64,000 bases of DNA from Leisingera sp. M658 (GCF_025144145.1 NZ_CP083546.1:2806501-2870500); one strand, 5' to 3'. Shown: positions 43,308 through 52,402, counted from the first letter of the stretch. Translations and numbers: made by a program. The notes: generated from the sequence alone by a model not told the origin.

Positions 43308-44561
43308 TTAGTGCAAGTTATGCTGCGCACCGGTCCCCTCCTCATCCATCAGGCCGTGGCCGCTGCGAAAACGGTCCAGCTTCAGTTTGGTTGCTGCCCC
43401 ATGCGGGCGGTCTGTGGCGATCAGATGGGCATAGACATGGCCCGACGCCGGCGTCGCCTTAAAGCCGCCGTAGCACCAGCCGCAATTCAGATAGAGGCCG
43501 TCAACCGGCGAATGATCGATAATGGGCGAGCCATCCGGGGTCATGTCCATAATACCGCCCCAGCTGCGCAAGAGCCGCGCCTTGCTGACCGCCGGCACCA
43601 TCGCCACAAAGCTTTCCATCGTGTGCTCCACCATCGGCAGGTTTCCCCGCGCCGCGTATGAGCTGTAGAAATCCAGGTAGCTGCCAAACACCAGCCCGCC
43701 CTTGTCCGACTGGCTGATATACAGATGCCCTTCGGCAAAGGTGATCACATGATCCACCATGGGTTTCAGCCCTTCGGAAACAAAGGCCTGCAGCACGTGG
43801 CTTTCAATCGGCAGGGTCAGCCCCGCCATCGCCGCCACCTGGCCCGACCGACCGGCGGCGGCCAGCGCCACCTTCTTGGCCCGGATCGGTCCGCGGGCGG
43901 TCTGCACGCCCACAACCTTGCCGTTCTCCACGTCGATGCCGGTCACTTCGCAGTTCTGGATCAGATCCACCCCGCGCATATCGGCGCCGCGCGCATAGCC
44001 CCAGGCCACCGCGTCATGGCGCGCAGTACCCGCCCGGCGCTGCATCAGCCCGCCCATGATCGGGAAGCGGTTGCTGTCAAAATTCAGGAACGGCGCCATC
44101 TGACGCACCTGTTCGCGGCTCAGGATCTCAGCATCGTCACCCTGGTTGATGATCGCGTTGCCCCGCCGCACCGCTGCATCGCGCTGACCGTCATTGTGGT
44201 ACAGGTTGAGGATGCCGCGCTGCGACATCATCGCGTTGTAATTCAGGTCCTGCTCCATCCCCTCCCACAGTTTCAGCGAGTGGGAATAAAACTCGGAATT
44301 ACCCGGCAGATAGTAGTTCGCCCGCACGATGGTGGTGTTGCGCCCCACATTGCCGCTGCCAAGATAACCCTTTTCCAGCACTGCAACATTGGTAATGCCG
44401 TGTTCTTTGGCCAGGTAGTAGGCGGTCGCCAGACCGTGGCCGCCGCCGCCGATGATCACCACGTCATATTCGGACTTGGGCGCGGGGTCGCGCCAGTGCG
44501 GCGTCCAGCCCTTGTTTCCGGTGAGCCCCTCTTTGAGCACACGCCATCCCGAAAACCGCAT
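43308..44561 (-). CDS. soxB: sarcosine oxidase subunit beta
   Basis: 417-residue catalytic beta subunit, a DAO-family flavoprotein with GGGGHGLATAYYLAKEHG as FAD-binding loop (residues 38-55). His182 in the ARHDAVAWGYAR motif is the candidate for covalent FMN attachment known in this family. The later CYGGFKATPASG motif lines the active site. Starts at 44561 behind GGAGGGACGAC. First gene of the operon; the 250-base gap upstream should hold the promoter. Confidence 0.97.
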   Translation of the reverse strand: MRFSGWRVLKEGLTGNKGWTPHWRDPAPKSEYDVVIIGGGGHGLATAYYLAKEHGITNVAVLEKGYLGSGNVGRNTTIVRANYYLPGNSEFYSHSLKLWEGMEQDLNYNAMMSQRGILNLYHNDGQRDAAVRRGNAIINQGDDAEILSREQVRQMAPFLNFDSNRFPIMGGLMQRRAGTARHDAVAWGYARGADMRGVDLIQNCEVTGIDVENGKVVGVQTARGPIRAKKVALAAAGRSGQVAAMAGLTLPIESHVLQAFVSEGLKPMVDHVITFAEGHLYISQSDKGGLVFGSYLDFYSSYAARGNLPMVEHTMESFVAMVPAVSKARLLRSWGGIMDMTPDGSPIIDHSPVDGLYLNCGWCYGGFKATPASGHVYAHLIATDRPHGAATKLKLDRFRSGHGLMDEEGTGAQHNLH

Positions 44562-44768
44562 GTCGTCCCTCCCCGTCAAATCACTTCCGATGCCCGGAAA
44601 AAAGGTGACCCGGACCCTGGCGGCATTGCTACCCGCTTTCGCCTGCTGCTCCTAGCCCCAAGGATCAATTTGCGGCAGTTCAGCCCGGCTTTGCTGCAAA
44701 ACACACGAACTGATCACATGTGTCTAGTAGTAATTGCGACAGGTCGTGACGTATTCCGGTTCACTTGC

Positions 44769-44805
44769 AAAAAAAAACGGGGCGCAGAGTTTTCCCTCCG
44801 CCCCG
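44769..44805 (-). terminator. intrinsic terminator of glutamate dehydrogenase gene
   Basis: On the minus strand, stem CGGGGCG / CGCCCCG with a 14-base loop followed by a run of about nine T. Strong terminator 28 bases after the gdhA stop. Confidence 0.8.
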
Positions 44806-44832
44806 GCCATAATCCAATTACCCGCTGCCTGG

Positions 44833-46263
44833 TCAGAGACCCTTGGCGTGATAGCTTTTGGCGACCTTGTCGATCGACACCAGATAGGCGGCAGTCCGAA
44901 GGTCGGTGACATCGTCCCGGCTGTGCCAGACCTCACGCATCGACTGGTAGGCCACCCGCATGGTGTCATCAAGGCCCGAGCGCACCAGTTCCAGCTCACC
45001 CGCGCCCTTAAGGTACTTGTCCTTGAAATTCGGCGACATCGACCAGGTGCTCCCCATCACGTCGTCCAGGCGCTGCAGCTCGTCGATCACCAACTGGTGG
45101 CGCGCCTCTTCCTGGCGGCGCTGCATGCGTCCGAAACGGATGTGGGAAAGGTTCTTCACCCACTCGAAGTAAGACACCGTCACACCGCCCGCATTGGCAT
45201 ACATGTCGGGAATGATCACGGTGCCCTTCTTGCGCAGAATGTCATCCGCACCGGCAGTCACCGGACCGTTTGCAGCCTCGATGATCAGCGGCGCCTTCAC
45301 GCGTTCGGCGTTGGACAGGTTGATCACCCCCTCCAGCGCGGCCGGGATCAGGATGTCACAGTCTTCCTCCAGCAGCAGCGCGCCGTCTTCCACATACTGG
45401 GCATCCGGGTAGCCAACCACGCCACCATGCTTGACGATCCAATTGCGCACCGCCTCGACATCCAGGCCATCGGGGTTCGACAATCCGCCGTCCCGTTCGA
45501 TGATGCCGGTGATCCGCGAACCATCTTCCTCGGACAGAAATTTGGCCGCGTGATACCCCACGTTGCCAAGCCCCTGAACAATGATCCGTTTGCCATCCAG
45601 CTTGCCGCTCAGGCCAGCTGCCGCCTTGTCTTCCTCGTAACGGAAGAATTCCTGCAGCGCATATTGCACGCCGCGGCCCGTGGCCTCGACCCGGCCGGAG
45701 ATGCCGCCGGCATTCAGCGGCTTACCGGTGACGCAGGCCTTTGCGTTGATGTCGGTGGTATTCATGCGTGCATACTGGTCTGCAATCCAGGCCATCTCGC
45801 GCTCGCCGGTGCCCATGTCGGGTGCAGGCACGTTCTGCGAGGGATGGATCAGGTCGCGCTTGGCCAGCTCATAGGCAAAGCGGCGGGTGATCAGTTCCAG
45901 CTCGTGTTCCTCATACTCGCGCGGATCAATGCAAAGCCCGCCTTTGGAACCGCCGAACGGCGCCTCCACCAGAGCGCATTTATAGGTCATCAGCGCCGCC
46001 AGCGCTTCGACCTCGTCCTGGTTGACACCGGTGGCATAACGAATGCCGCCCTTCACGGGCTCCATATGTTCGGAATGGACCGAGCGGTAGCCGGTGAATG
46101 TGTGCATGGCGCCGCGCAGGCGCACCCCGAACCGCACCGTATAGGTCGCATTGCAGACCCGGATCTTTTCTTCCAGCCCCGGCGGCAGATCCATCAGGGA
46201 CACGGCCCGGTTAAACATCAGGTCCACGCTCTCGCGGAAGCTCGGCTCTGTGCGGCTGCTCAT
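44833..46263 (-). CDS. gdhA: Glu/Leu/Phe/Val dehydrogenase (glutamate dehydrogenase type)
   Basis: 476-residue amino-acid dehydrogenase, most likely NAD-dependent glutamate dehydrogenase, joining ammonia and 2-oxoglutarate with glutamate. PVKGGIRYATGVNQDEVEAL is the substrate-binding glycine loop with catalytic Lys (MTYKCALVEAPFGGSKGG), and GLGNVGYHAAKFL is the nucleotide-binding loop. NAD versus NADP is not decided by what I see. Separate transcript from the upstream sox genes, ended by its own terminator; the gene is divergent from the Tad-like cluster. Confidence 0.92.
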   Translation of the reverse strand: MSSRTEPSFRESVDLMFNRAVSLMDLPPGLEEKIRVCNATYTVRFGVRLRGAMHTFTGYRSVHSEHMEPVKGGIRYATGVNQDEVEALAALMTYKCALVEAPFGGSKGGLCIDPREYEEHELELITRRFAYELAKRDLIHPSQNVPAPDMGTGEREMAWIADQYARMNTTDINAKACVTGKPLNAGGISGRVEATGRGVQYALQEFFRYEEDKAAAGLSGKLDGKRIIVQGLGNVGYHAAKFLSEEDGSRITGIIERDGGLSNPDGLDVEAVRNWIVKHGGVVGYPDAQYVEDGALLLEEDCDILIPAALEGVINLSNAERVKAPLIIEAANGPVTAGADDILRKKGTVIIPDMYANAGGVTVSYFEWVKNLSHIRFGRMQRRQEEARHQLVIDELQRLDDVMGSTWSMSPNFKDKYLKGAGELELVRSGLDDTMRVAYQSMREVWHSRDDVTDLRTAAYLVSIDKVAKSYHAKGL

Positions 46264-46602
46264 CTAAAATCTTCTCCGTGCTCAAACATCGACTCGATGC
46301 CGATGATGCCTTCACTCTATGCAGAGAAGATTAAGGAGTGCGACCTTTTTGACCATTCCCTGCCAAAAAGATTCGCATTTTTGCCAAAAGTTCACGATTC
46401 GCTGTTTGCCCAGAACCATTGTTCTGCAGACCGCGACAGCCCCGCAGGATACCCGGCAATTGAAACCCCAAATCACTACAATCACATGTTTTTCGGCGCA
46501 AACCCGCCCCAATTCCGCCACGTTCGGCAGCCATTAATTATGTGTAAATTCCGCGTCTAGAGCCGGGCTGATCTGTTCAAGAACCGGCGGGGGGGTGTTT
46601 AA
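46264..46602. other. divergent promoter region between gdhA and the tadG-like gene
   Basis: Some 340 AT-richer bases between divergent genes. It should carry both promoters. Short open frames here show no ribosome-binding site or recognised protein. Confidence 0.45.
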
Positions 46603-48279
46603 ATGCATAGACGTCACAAGGGTCCCACAGCGCTGAGCAGCCCGCTCATGCAGCGCTGTCTGGCCGGTGCTCAAACCTACCTGCGGGAAGAAGATGGTGT
46701 TCTGGCCAAACCGATGATCGGTACTTTCCTGGCTATGGTTGCGGTGGGCGGAATTGGCGTGGACCTGATGCGGATGGAACGCGACCGCACCATGCTGCAA
46801 TACACGCTTGACCGGGCGGCACTGGCAGCGGCGGACCTGGATCAAGAGAAGTTACCTGATGCAGTCGTGCTGGACTATCTGTCGAAATCCGGTCTTCAGG
46901 AGTACTATCAAGCGCCCTGGTGGGAAGCCGGCTTGGGTTTCAAGAAAGTGCAGGCCACGATCGACACAACCTTTCCCACCCACATGCTGGGTTTCGCAGG
47001 TGTCGACGAAATGCCGCTCTATGCCACCTCCCGAGCTGAAGAGAGCATCGACGGTCTGGAAATCTCGCTGGTGCTGGACGTGTCCGGGTCAATGACCCGC
47101 AATAGCCGTCTGACCAACCTGCAAGCGGCAGCAAAGGATTTTATCGACACCATGGTGGCCAACACCACCGATGGAAAAATGTCGATCTCAATCGTGCCCT
47201 ACGCCACGCAAGTGTCAGTCCCGGAAGACCTGATCGGCAAATACGCTTTGGACGAGTTGCACGACGATTCGTATTGCGTGAACTTTGATGGCTCGGATTT
47301 CAACACAACCAGCCTGTCCACCACCGCACCGCTGGAGCAAACGATGCATTTCTCGCCCTGGTCCAGCAATGACCGGCGCGATAACGGGGATTTGGTTCAA
47401 TCCCCCGTCTGCGTTGCCGCTTCGGATAGCTCCCGGGCGATCCTTCCCTTTCAGAAGGATGCCACAGCTCTTAAAGCCTTCATCGATGGTCTTTGGGGTG
47501 GCGGCAACACCTCCATCGACATTGGGATGAAATGGGGCACGACCCTGCTGGACCCTTCAGCCCGGCCCGCGATAAACGCCCTGACCGCTGGTCCGGATGC
47601 GTCTGTTCCAAGTGACTTCTCAACCCGCCCCTCGGAATACACAGACTCGGATACCGTCAAAGTGATCGTGCTGATGACCGACGGCCAGAACACCTCGCAG
47701 TACTATGTCGAAAGCGACCATCGCGAGGGCGACTCCTACGTCTGGTATACGGAAACGAGTCCCGGCAGTGGTGTTTACTCAACACTCAGGCCATCGACCG
47801 GCAGCTATTTCTGGCATAATGGCGGCGGCTGGCAGGACCATCCTTTCGGTGCCGGGAACGACACAGTCTGCACCAACTCTTATAATGGCTACTGTTATGG
47901 TTATACAACCGAAAGCGGCACGCCGGTCCGGCTCTCTTATACCGATTTGTTCGCGCAGACGCCGCTCAAATATCTGTACAAGTACATCTACGCCGACTGG
48001 ATGGGCACGTCTTCCGCCCGCAGCGAGTGGTATTACGGCGTTTACGACTCCTACGGGAACTCTACCAAGAACGCCCGCACCCGCAGCATCTGCGAGGCGG
48101 CTAAGGATCAGGGCATAATCGTCTACACCATCGGCTTCGAGGCGCCCAGCAACGGGGTGGCGGTGCTGCAGGACTGCGCCAGCTCCGACTCCCACTATTT
48201 CGACGTGCAAGGTCTGGAGATCGCCGATGCCTTTTCCTCCATCGCAACCTCAATCCGCCAACTGAGGCTGACCCAATGA
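46603..48279 (+). CDS. TadG-like pilus-assembly protein with von Willebrand factor A domain
   Basis: 558-residue protein. A hydrophobic N-terminal anchor (PMIGTFLAMVAVGGIGVDLMR, residues 38-58) is followed by the TadG-type helix with ERDRTMLQYTLDRAALAAA. From about residue 148 there is a VWA domain with MIDAS motif DVSGSM and its later Thr/Asp elements (GNTSIDIGMKWGTTLL, VIVLMTDGQN). Such proteins are exposed on the outside and take part in Flp/Tad pili and attachment. ATG follows GGGGGGG. It overlaps the next TadE-like gene by four bases. Confidence 0.88.
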   Translation: MHRRHKGPTALSSPLMQRCLAGAQTYLREEDGVLAKPMIGTFLAMVAVGGIGVDLMRMERDRTMLQYTLDRAALAAADLDQEKLPDAVVLDYLSKSGLQEYYQAPWWEAGLGFKKVQATIDTTFPTHMLGFAGVDEMPLYATSRAEESIDGLEISLVLDVSGSMTRNSRLTNLQAAAKDFIDTMVANTTDGKMSISIVPYATQVSVPEDLIGKYALDELHDDSYCVNFDGSDFNTTSLSTTAPLEQTMHFSPWSSNDRRDNGDLVQSPVCVAASDSSRAILPFQKDATALKAFIDGLWGGGNTSIDIGMKWGTTLLDPSARPAINALTAGPDASVPSDFSTRPSEYTDSDTVKVIVLMTDGQNTSQYYVESDHREGDSYVWYTETSPGSGVYSTLRPSTGSYFWHNGGGWQDHPFGAGNDTVCTNSYNGYCYGYTTESGTPVRLSYTDLFAQTPLKYLYKYIYADWMGTSSARSEWYYGVYDSYGNSTKNARTRSICEAAKDQGIIVYTIGFEAPSNGVAVLQDCASSDSHYFDVQGLEIADAFSSIATSIRQLRLTQ

Positions 48280-48812
48280 TCCGCTGCATCACACAAAAAC
48301 TGCGCCGTTTCAGGGCACATGACGATGGCAACGCTTCTGTTGAGTTCGCCATCGTCATCCCCGCCTTCCTACTGGCACTGATGTCGACCGTGGAGCTGGG
48401 GCTGATCAATCTGCGCCACTCGCAGCTGGAACGCGCCCTGGACCTAACTGTACGCGATATTCGCTTGAACACCGGCGCCAACAAGGATCACGCGCAAATC
48501 CGCGACGAAATCTGCGAACTTTCCGGGTTCATAGACGACTGCGCGTCATCTCTGAAGCTTGAAATGGTGCGAGCCGACCCGTTCAATTGGACAGGGATTG
48601 ATCCAGATCCGGATTGCATCAACCGGATCGAAGAAGTGAACCCAGACGTAACCTTCGAACACGGGCAATCCAATGAGCTGATGCTGATCCGTGCCTGCAT
48701 GAAGTTTAAGCCCATCCTGCCAACCTGGGGATTGGGACAAAGCCTATCCAAGGATGATGACGGCCGGATCAGCCTGACCGCCGCATCCGCATTTGTTCAG
48801 GAACCGAGGTGA
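48276..48812 (+). CDS. TadE-family pilus assembly protein
   Basis: 178-residue protein with the TadE/prepilin-like N-terminus NASVEFAIVIPAFLLALMSTVELGLINLR, in which Glu occupies the position-5-type site of the hydrophobic segment. TadE-like pseudopilins are processed by the TadV peptidase. Three cysteine residues (ICELSG, DDCASS, DCINR) are in the soluble part. Coupled to the TadG-like gene by an ATGA overlap; three bases before the next gene. Confidence 0.85.
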   Translation: MIRCITQKLRRFRAHDDGNASVEFAIVIPAFLLALMSTVELGLINLRHSQLERALDLTVRDIRLNTGANKDHAQIRDEICELSGFIDDCASSLKLEMVRADPFNWTGIDPDPDCINRIEEVNPDVTFEHGQSNELMLIRACMKFKPILPTWGLGQSLSKDDDGRISLTAASAFVQEPR

Positions 48813-48815
48813 GCC

Positions 48816-49442
48816 ATGCTGACTGCCCTGATACCGAAATTTTCCGGCCAAGCCCTGCCCCGCTATCTGCACATCTTCCGGTGCAGAACCGAGGGTAGCG
48901 TATCAGTCGAATTCGCACTCTATGCCCCCCTGTTATTGGCCCTGTTTGCCTCCATCTACACGTTCTTTGACGCCTTCCGCCGCGACAGTGTCAATCTCAA
49001 AGCTGCTTACACCATCTCAGACCTGATCTCGCGCGAAACAACGGCGATCAACGACGACTATATCGACAGCATGTACGAAATGGCGCAACTCCTGATCCGG
49101 CAGGATTCGCAGCTTGGCCTTCGGGTATCAGTGGTGCGCTGGGACGAAGATGACGCCAAATACTATGTAGATTGGTCCGAAGTCCGCGGCACGTCCGATA
49201 TCACATGGACTGACACCACCATCAACACTGTCGCCGGCAAACTTCCGGACATGCCGGATCAGGAACGGGTCATTCTGGTGGAGACCTTCAACGAGATGGA
49301 GCCTGCCTTCAATGTCGGCCTGCCGACGCTAAACCTGGACAATTTCATCTTCACCCGCCCGCGTTTTGCCCCGCTTGTCGTCTTCGAAGGCAGCGCCACC
49401 GGTTCCGGCAGCCACAATGATGGCGGTGAAAGTACCGACTGA
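48816..49442 (+). CDS. TadE/TadF-like pilus assembly protein
   Basis: 208-residue second pseudopilin-like protein: GSVSVEFALYAPLLLALFASIYTFFDAFR as hydrophobic N-terminal segment with the conserved Glu, then a soluble beta-rich domain. It resembles TadE or TadF. Third gene of the tadG-tadE-tadE-like set; the machinery genes of a Tad locus (cpaE, tadA, tadBC) are not in the window, so they must lie elsewhere. Confidence 0.82.
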   Translation: MLTALIPKFSGQALPRYLHIFRCRTEGSVSVEFALYAPLLLALFASIYTFFDAFRRDSVNLKAAYTISDLISRETTAINDDYIDSMYEMAQLLIRQDSQLGLRVSVVRWDEDDAKYYVDWSEVRGTSDITWTDTTINTVAGKLPDMPDQERVILVETFNEMEPAFNVGLPTLNLDNFIFTRPRFAPLVVFEGSATGSGSHNDGGESTD

Positions 49443-49448
49443 GCCAGA

Positions 49449-49471
49449 AGCGCGGCCTTATTGGCCGCGCT
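49449..49471. terminator. hairpin between convergent tadE-like and membrane protein genes
   Basis: Perfect 9-bp stem AGCGCGGCC / GGCCGCGCT with loop TTATT, spanning the stop of the minus-strand gene. No long T-run; a shared, weak bidirectional terminator. Confidence 0.45.
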
Positions 49472-49931
49472 GCGCCATCATCGCCGCCAGGATTTCCGAC
49501 ATCGCCTTGCCTTGCGATCCAGGCGTTACCCCGCCAATGCCGATCCGGCGGCCCGACCGCCACCACAGCCCGGGCATCCAGATCCTGGAGCCTTGCGCAC
49601 CGGTCCGGATCAAAAAACCGTTGGACGGCTTAAAGGCAAAAAAGCCGCGGTCGATGGCTTTGATATCTTCAACCCTGGCAATCAGCTGGCCATTTGAACA
49701 GCGCAGTTCCTCCGCCGTCAGCTCAATCCGGTGCACGGTTGCCTGCCACATCCGCACGGCCAGCCACAGTGCCGCTGCGCCAACCGCTAGCAGAAACACC
49801 AGCCAAGCCGGAGACGGCGGCGCCGCGAAGGCGACATAAAGCAGCAGGCAGCCGGTCAATCCCAGCATCACCGCGCCCATGATCCGCCGTCCGCCGGAGG
49901 CTTCTATTGTGGCCAGGACCTCGTTGTTCAT
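49458..49931 (-). CDS. two-helix membrane protein, hypothetical
   Basis: 157-residue protein with two N-terminal membrane helices (GAVMLGLTGCLLLYVAFA and AWLVFLLAVGAAALWLAVRMW) and a C-terminal soluble PH-like strand-rich domain (HRIELTAEELRCSNGQLIARVEDIKAIDRG). Not recognised as a named family; such membrane-PH proteins are widespread. Minus strand, convergent with the tad-like genes. Confidence 0.68.
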   Translation of the reverse strand: MNNEVLATIEASGGRRIMGAVMLGLTGCLLLYVAFAAPPSPAWLVFLLAVGAAALWLAVRMWQATVHRIELTAEELRCSNGQLIARVEDIKAIDRGFFAFKPSNGFLIRTGAQGSRIWMPGLWWRSGRRIGIGGVTPGSQGKAMSEILAAMMAQRGQ

Positions 49932-49977
49932 CCGCTGCTCCCCTTGCTGCTGCGCCGGGCATAAACCGGATTTGCCA

Positions 49978-50008
49978 AAGAAAACAGCCCCCGCCGGGGC
50001 AGGGGCTG
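49978..50008 (-). terminator. intrinsic terminator of the dehydrogenase gene
   Basis: Minus-strand stem CAGCCCC / GGGGCTG with loop TGCCCCGGCG, followed by TTTTC. Just downstream of the stop at 50034. Confidence 0.72.
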
Positions 50009-50033
50009 GATGCGGCCGTGCAAGCGGGGAAAC

Positions 50034-51002
50034 TTACTCCGCAGCAACGCGGCGCACGACCACCTCATAGCCCGGCTCTTCCGGTTCGTCGTCAATCAAT
50101 TCCTGCGGGAAACCCGGCGCGGTGATGGATAGGCCGGTGGCCTCTTCCAGACGCTCGATCATCCGGTCGGACTGCGCCCGCTCGCCATAACGGCGCTGGC
50201 CGTCCTTCATCATCTCGATCATCAGCGGCGACAGCTCCAGCGGCACATTGCTGCGGTCCGCCAGGGTCTGGAACAGGCCGATGTCCTTCATCACCAGATC
50301 CATGGTGAAGTTCACATCGCGTGATCCGGACAGGATCAGCTGGCTTTCGGTTTCATGCGCAAATGAGGTGCCCGACGACATCGAAATCGCCTCAAACGTC
50401 ATGCCCAGATCCATGCCGCAGGCCTTCATCACTGTCAGCGCCTCGCAGACCGCCAGCATGTTGATATTGGCCAGATAGTTGGTCATCACTTTCAGAACCG
50501 ACGAATTGCCGACCTCGCCCACATGCAGAATGCGGCGCCCCATGGTGGTCAGGATCGGCAGAATGCGCTCAAAAGTCTCGCGCTCGCAGCCCGCATAGAT
50601 CGAGATATTGCCTGTATCCGCCCGATGGCAGCCACCGGACACAGGGCAGTCGACCGGCTGACCGCCGCGTTCCACGATCAGGGCGCCCAGGCGCTTTACC
50701 TCGGCCACATCGGTGGTGGACATTTCCATCCAGACCTTGCCGGGCTGCACATGCGGCAGCATCTCGGTGACAACCGCATCGGATGCCGCAGGGCTTGGCA
50801 GGCAGGTGATGACCGCATCGCAATCCTGCATCATTTGCGCCGGGCTGCCGCCGGCCTTGGCACCGCGCTCCACGAAGTTTTGAACCAGTTCTGCGTCCAA
50901 ATCGTGCACTGCCACGTCCAAGCCGTTGCGCACCAGGCTGCCCGCCAGTTTTCCGCCGACATTGCCAAGGCCGATAAAGCCGACTTTCAAAGTGGTTGCC
51001 AT
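50034..51002 (-). CDS. 3-hydroxyisobutyrate dehydrogenase family oxidoreductase
   Basis: 322-residue beta-hydroxyacid dehydrogenase. The NAD(P) loop is GFIGLGNVGGKLAGSL; the substrate-binding signature DCPVSGG follows and the catalytic Lys sits in SSVLKVMTNYLANINML. Members act on 3-hydroxyisobutyrate, tartronate semialdehyde, gamma-hydroxybutyrate and others; the substrate here is not fixed. ATG 51002 stands behind GGAGGAG. Divergent LysR gene 111 bases away suggests regulation by that protein. Confidence 0.88.
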   Translation of the reverse strand: MATTLKVGFIGLGNVGGKLAGSLVRNGLDVAVHDLDAELVQNFVERGAKAGGSPAQMMQDCDAVITCLPSPAASDAVVTEMLPHVQPGKVWMEMSTTDVAEVKRLGALIVERGGQPVDCPVSGGCHRADTGNISIYAGCERETFERILPILTTMGRRILHVGEVGNSSVLKVMTNYLANINMLAVCEALTVMKACGMDLGMTFEAISMSSGTSFAHETESQLILSGSRDVNFTMDLVMKDIGLFQTLADRSNVPLELSPLMIEMMKDGQRRYGERAQSDRMIERLEEATGLSITAPGFPQELIDDEPEEPGYEVVVRRVAAE

Positions 51003-51112
51003 TTCGAGTTTCTCCTCCCGGGGCTGATCTTCTGCGATATGGCTAGCTTGACCTCCGCCGAAATTAAAACGAATAATAAAACGGCCTGACCCCAGAAAAA
51101 TTTGCAACACTA

Positions 51113-51988
51113 ATGTCCGACCTGCCCAATCTCGTCTGGCTGCGCGCGTTTGAGGCCGCCGCCCGTCTGAAAAGCTTCACCGCTGCGGCGGAGGAACTGG
51201 GGCTGACCCAGGCCGCCGTCAGCCATCAGGTGCGCAGTCTGGAGAAAAGCTTTGGCATCACCTTGTTTATCCGCCGGTCGCGCCATCTGGAACTGACAGA
51301 GCTGGGCCATGCCTATTACCCCTCGGTGGCGCAGGCGCTGACTGATATCGCGTATTCCACCCGCGGGCTGCTGGGGCATGCGCAGACCCGCACGGTGACG
51401 ATACGGGCACCGGTCTCGACTGCTGTCCTGTGGGTGGCGCCGCGGCTGGGGGTGTTCCACGCCGCCAATCCGCATATCCGCATCCGGCTTATCTCTGCCG
51501 TCTGGGCCGACAGCACCCAGGACGAGGACGTGGATATCGACCTGCGGCTTGGGCCATCCGGCTGGTTCGGCCGCCGTGCGCATCTGCTTTCGGCTGAGAC
51601 CGTGATCCCCGTGGCACAGCCGCAGCTGGCCGGACGGATGCGGTCCGTGGATCAGCTGTTCGACCAGACGCTGATCCATATCCACGGCTATCAGGACCAC
51701 TGGCTGCGGCTGTCCGAACAAGAAGGCGTGCCGCTGAAGGACCGCACCGCGCCGCTCTATGTGGACACCTCTTTAGCGGCGATAGAAATGACGGCCTCTG
51801 GCGCTGGTGTGGCCATGCTGATGCGCCGCTATGCCGAACTGCCGCTGTCGCAGGGTCGGCTGGCACAGGTTCTTGGTGCAGAAATCCCCATGGGTCAGGG
51901 CCACTATTTGATGCCCGCCGCCGGAGAGGCCCCGAACAGCGCCGAAGTATCCCTGGTACGCGATTGGATTGTATCGCTGTTCGGCTGA
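51113..51988 (+). CDS. LysR-family transcriptional regulator (GcvA-like)
   Basis: 291-residue LysR regulator. Winged helix-turn-helix at residues 5-65 (AAARLKSFTAAAEELGLTQAAVSHQVRSLE), then a periplasmic-binding-type effector domain. The N-terminal sequence LPNLVWLRAFEAAAR is typical for the GcvA subgroup. It is divergent from the dehydrogenase gene, the classic arrangement for a LysR target; effector not known. Confidence 0.92.
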   Translation: MSDLPNLVWLRAFEAAARLKSFTAAAEELGLTQAAVSHQVRSLEKSFGITLFIRRSRHLELTELGHAYYPSVAQALTDIAYSTRGLLGHAQTRTVTIRAPVSTAVLWVAPRLGVFHAANPHIRIRLISAVWADSTQDEDVDIDLRLGPSGWFGRRAHLLSAETVIPVAQPQLAGRMRSVDQLFDQTLIHIHGYQDHWLRLSEQEGVPLKDRTAPLYVDTSLAAIEMTASGAGVAMLMRRYAELPLSQGRLAQVLGAEIPMGQGHYLMPAAGEAPNSAEVSLVRDWIVSLFG

Positions 51989-52233
51989 ACAGCAGCGGCC
52001 CCTTGCCCGGCCGCCGGGCGCATGATGGCATCCGCGAGGGGTTCCAGGCCGCCATCCGGCCCGGCACGCCGGTGGCCATGGAAGCGCTGGAGATCGATGA
52101 TCCCGCCAAAATGCCCGCAGAAGTAAAGCGTATCGCCAAGTTCTTCGGCGCCGGTCATTGCGGTATCACCGATCTGGACGAGCGCTGGATAAACACCGCC
52201 CGTGTTGATACCCGCGACGATACCAAGCGGCGC
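51982..52233 (+). pseudogene. probable remnant of a reductive-dehalogenase-like gene (N-terminal fragment)
   Basis: Just past the LysR stop, in another frame, ~80 codons read RLNSSGPLPGRRAHDGIREGF ... PGTPVAMEALEIDDPAKM ... EVKRIAKFFGAGHCGITDLDERW ... RVDTRDDTKRR. This is the pattern of the N-terminal region of the large reductive-dehalogenase homologues of marine Rhodobacterales (GPLP, FFGAD-x-VGI, DxRW). No start codon with ribosome-binding site, and the frame runs into the palindromic repeat 52231-52304, so the gene is truncated at both ends. The assignment is from motif memory and needs a search. Confidence 0.5.
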
Positions 52234-52304
52234 TCCCGCCCGGCCTTGGCGCCTGCGGCGCCGCGTTCCGTTGGGCCGGGCAGCCCTGCGGGCTGAAGCG
52301 CTCC
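52231..52304 (-). repeat. palindromic intergenic repeat, copy D
   Basis: Inverse orientation: read on the minus strand it has a hairpin CAGCCC-GCA-GGGCTG, then GCCCAACGGAA, a hairpin GGCGCC-GCA-GGCGCC, then GGGCGGGAGCG. Same order as copies B and C. It caps the remnant of the dehalogenase-like gene. Confidence 0.68.
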
Positions 52305-52402
52305 GTTCGCACACGCACAGAAGCCGTGTTTCAACGCCCGTTTTCCGGCGGCACCGCACAGCCTATCTTGCCGTCAGTCCATAAAACCCAGGAGACAGGC
52401 AG

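Noticed and set aside
46312-46521. short minus-strand frame in the gdhA/tadG gap
   Set aside because: No ribosome-binding site and overlaps competing frames on both strands; more likely promoter DNA.
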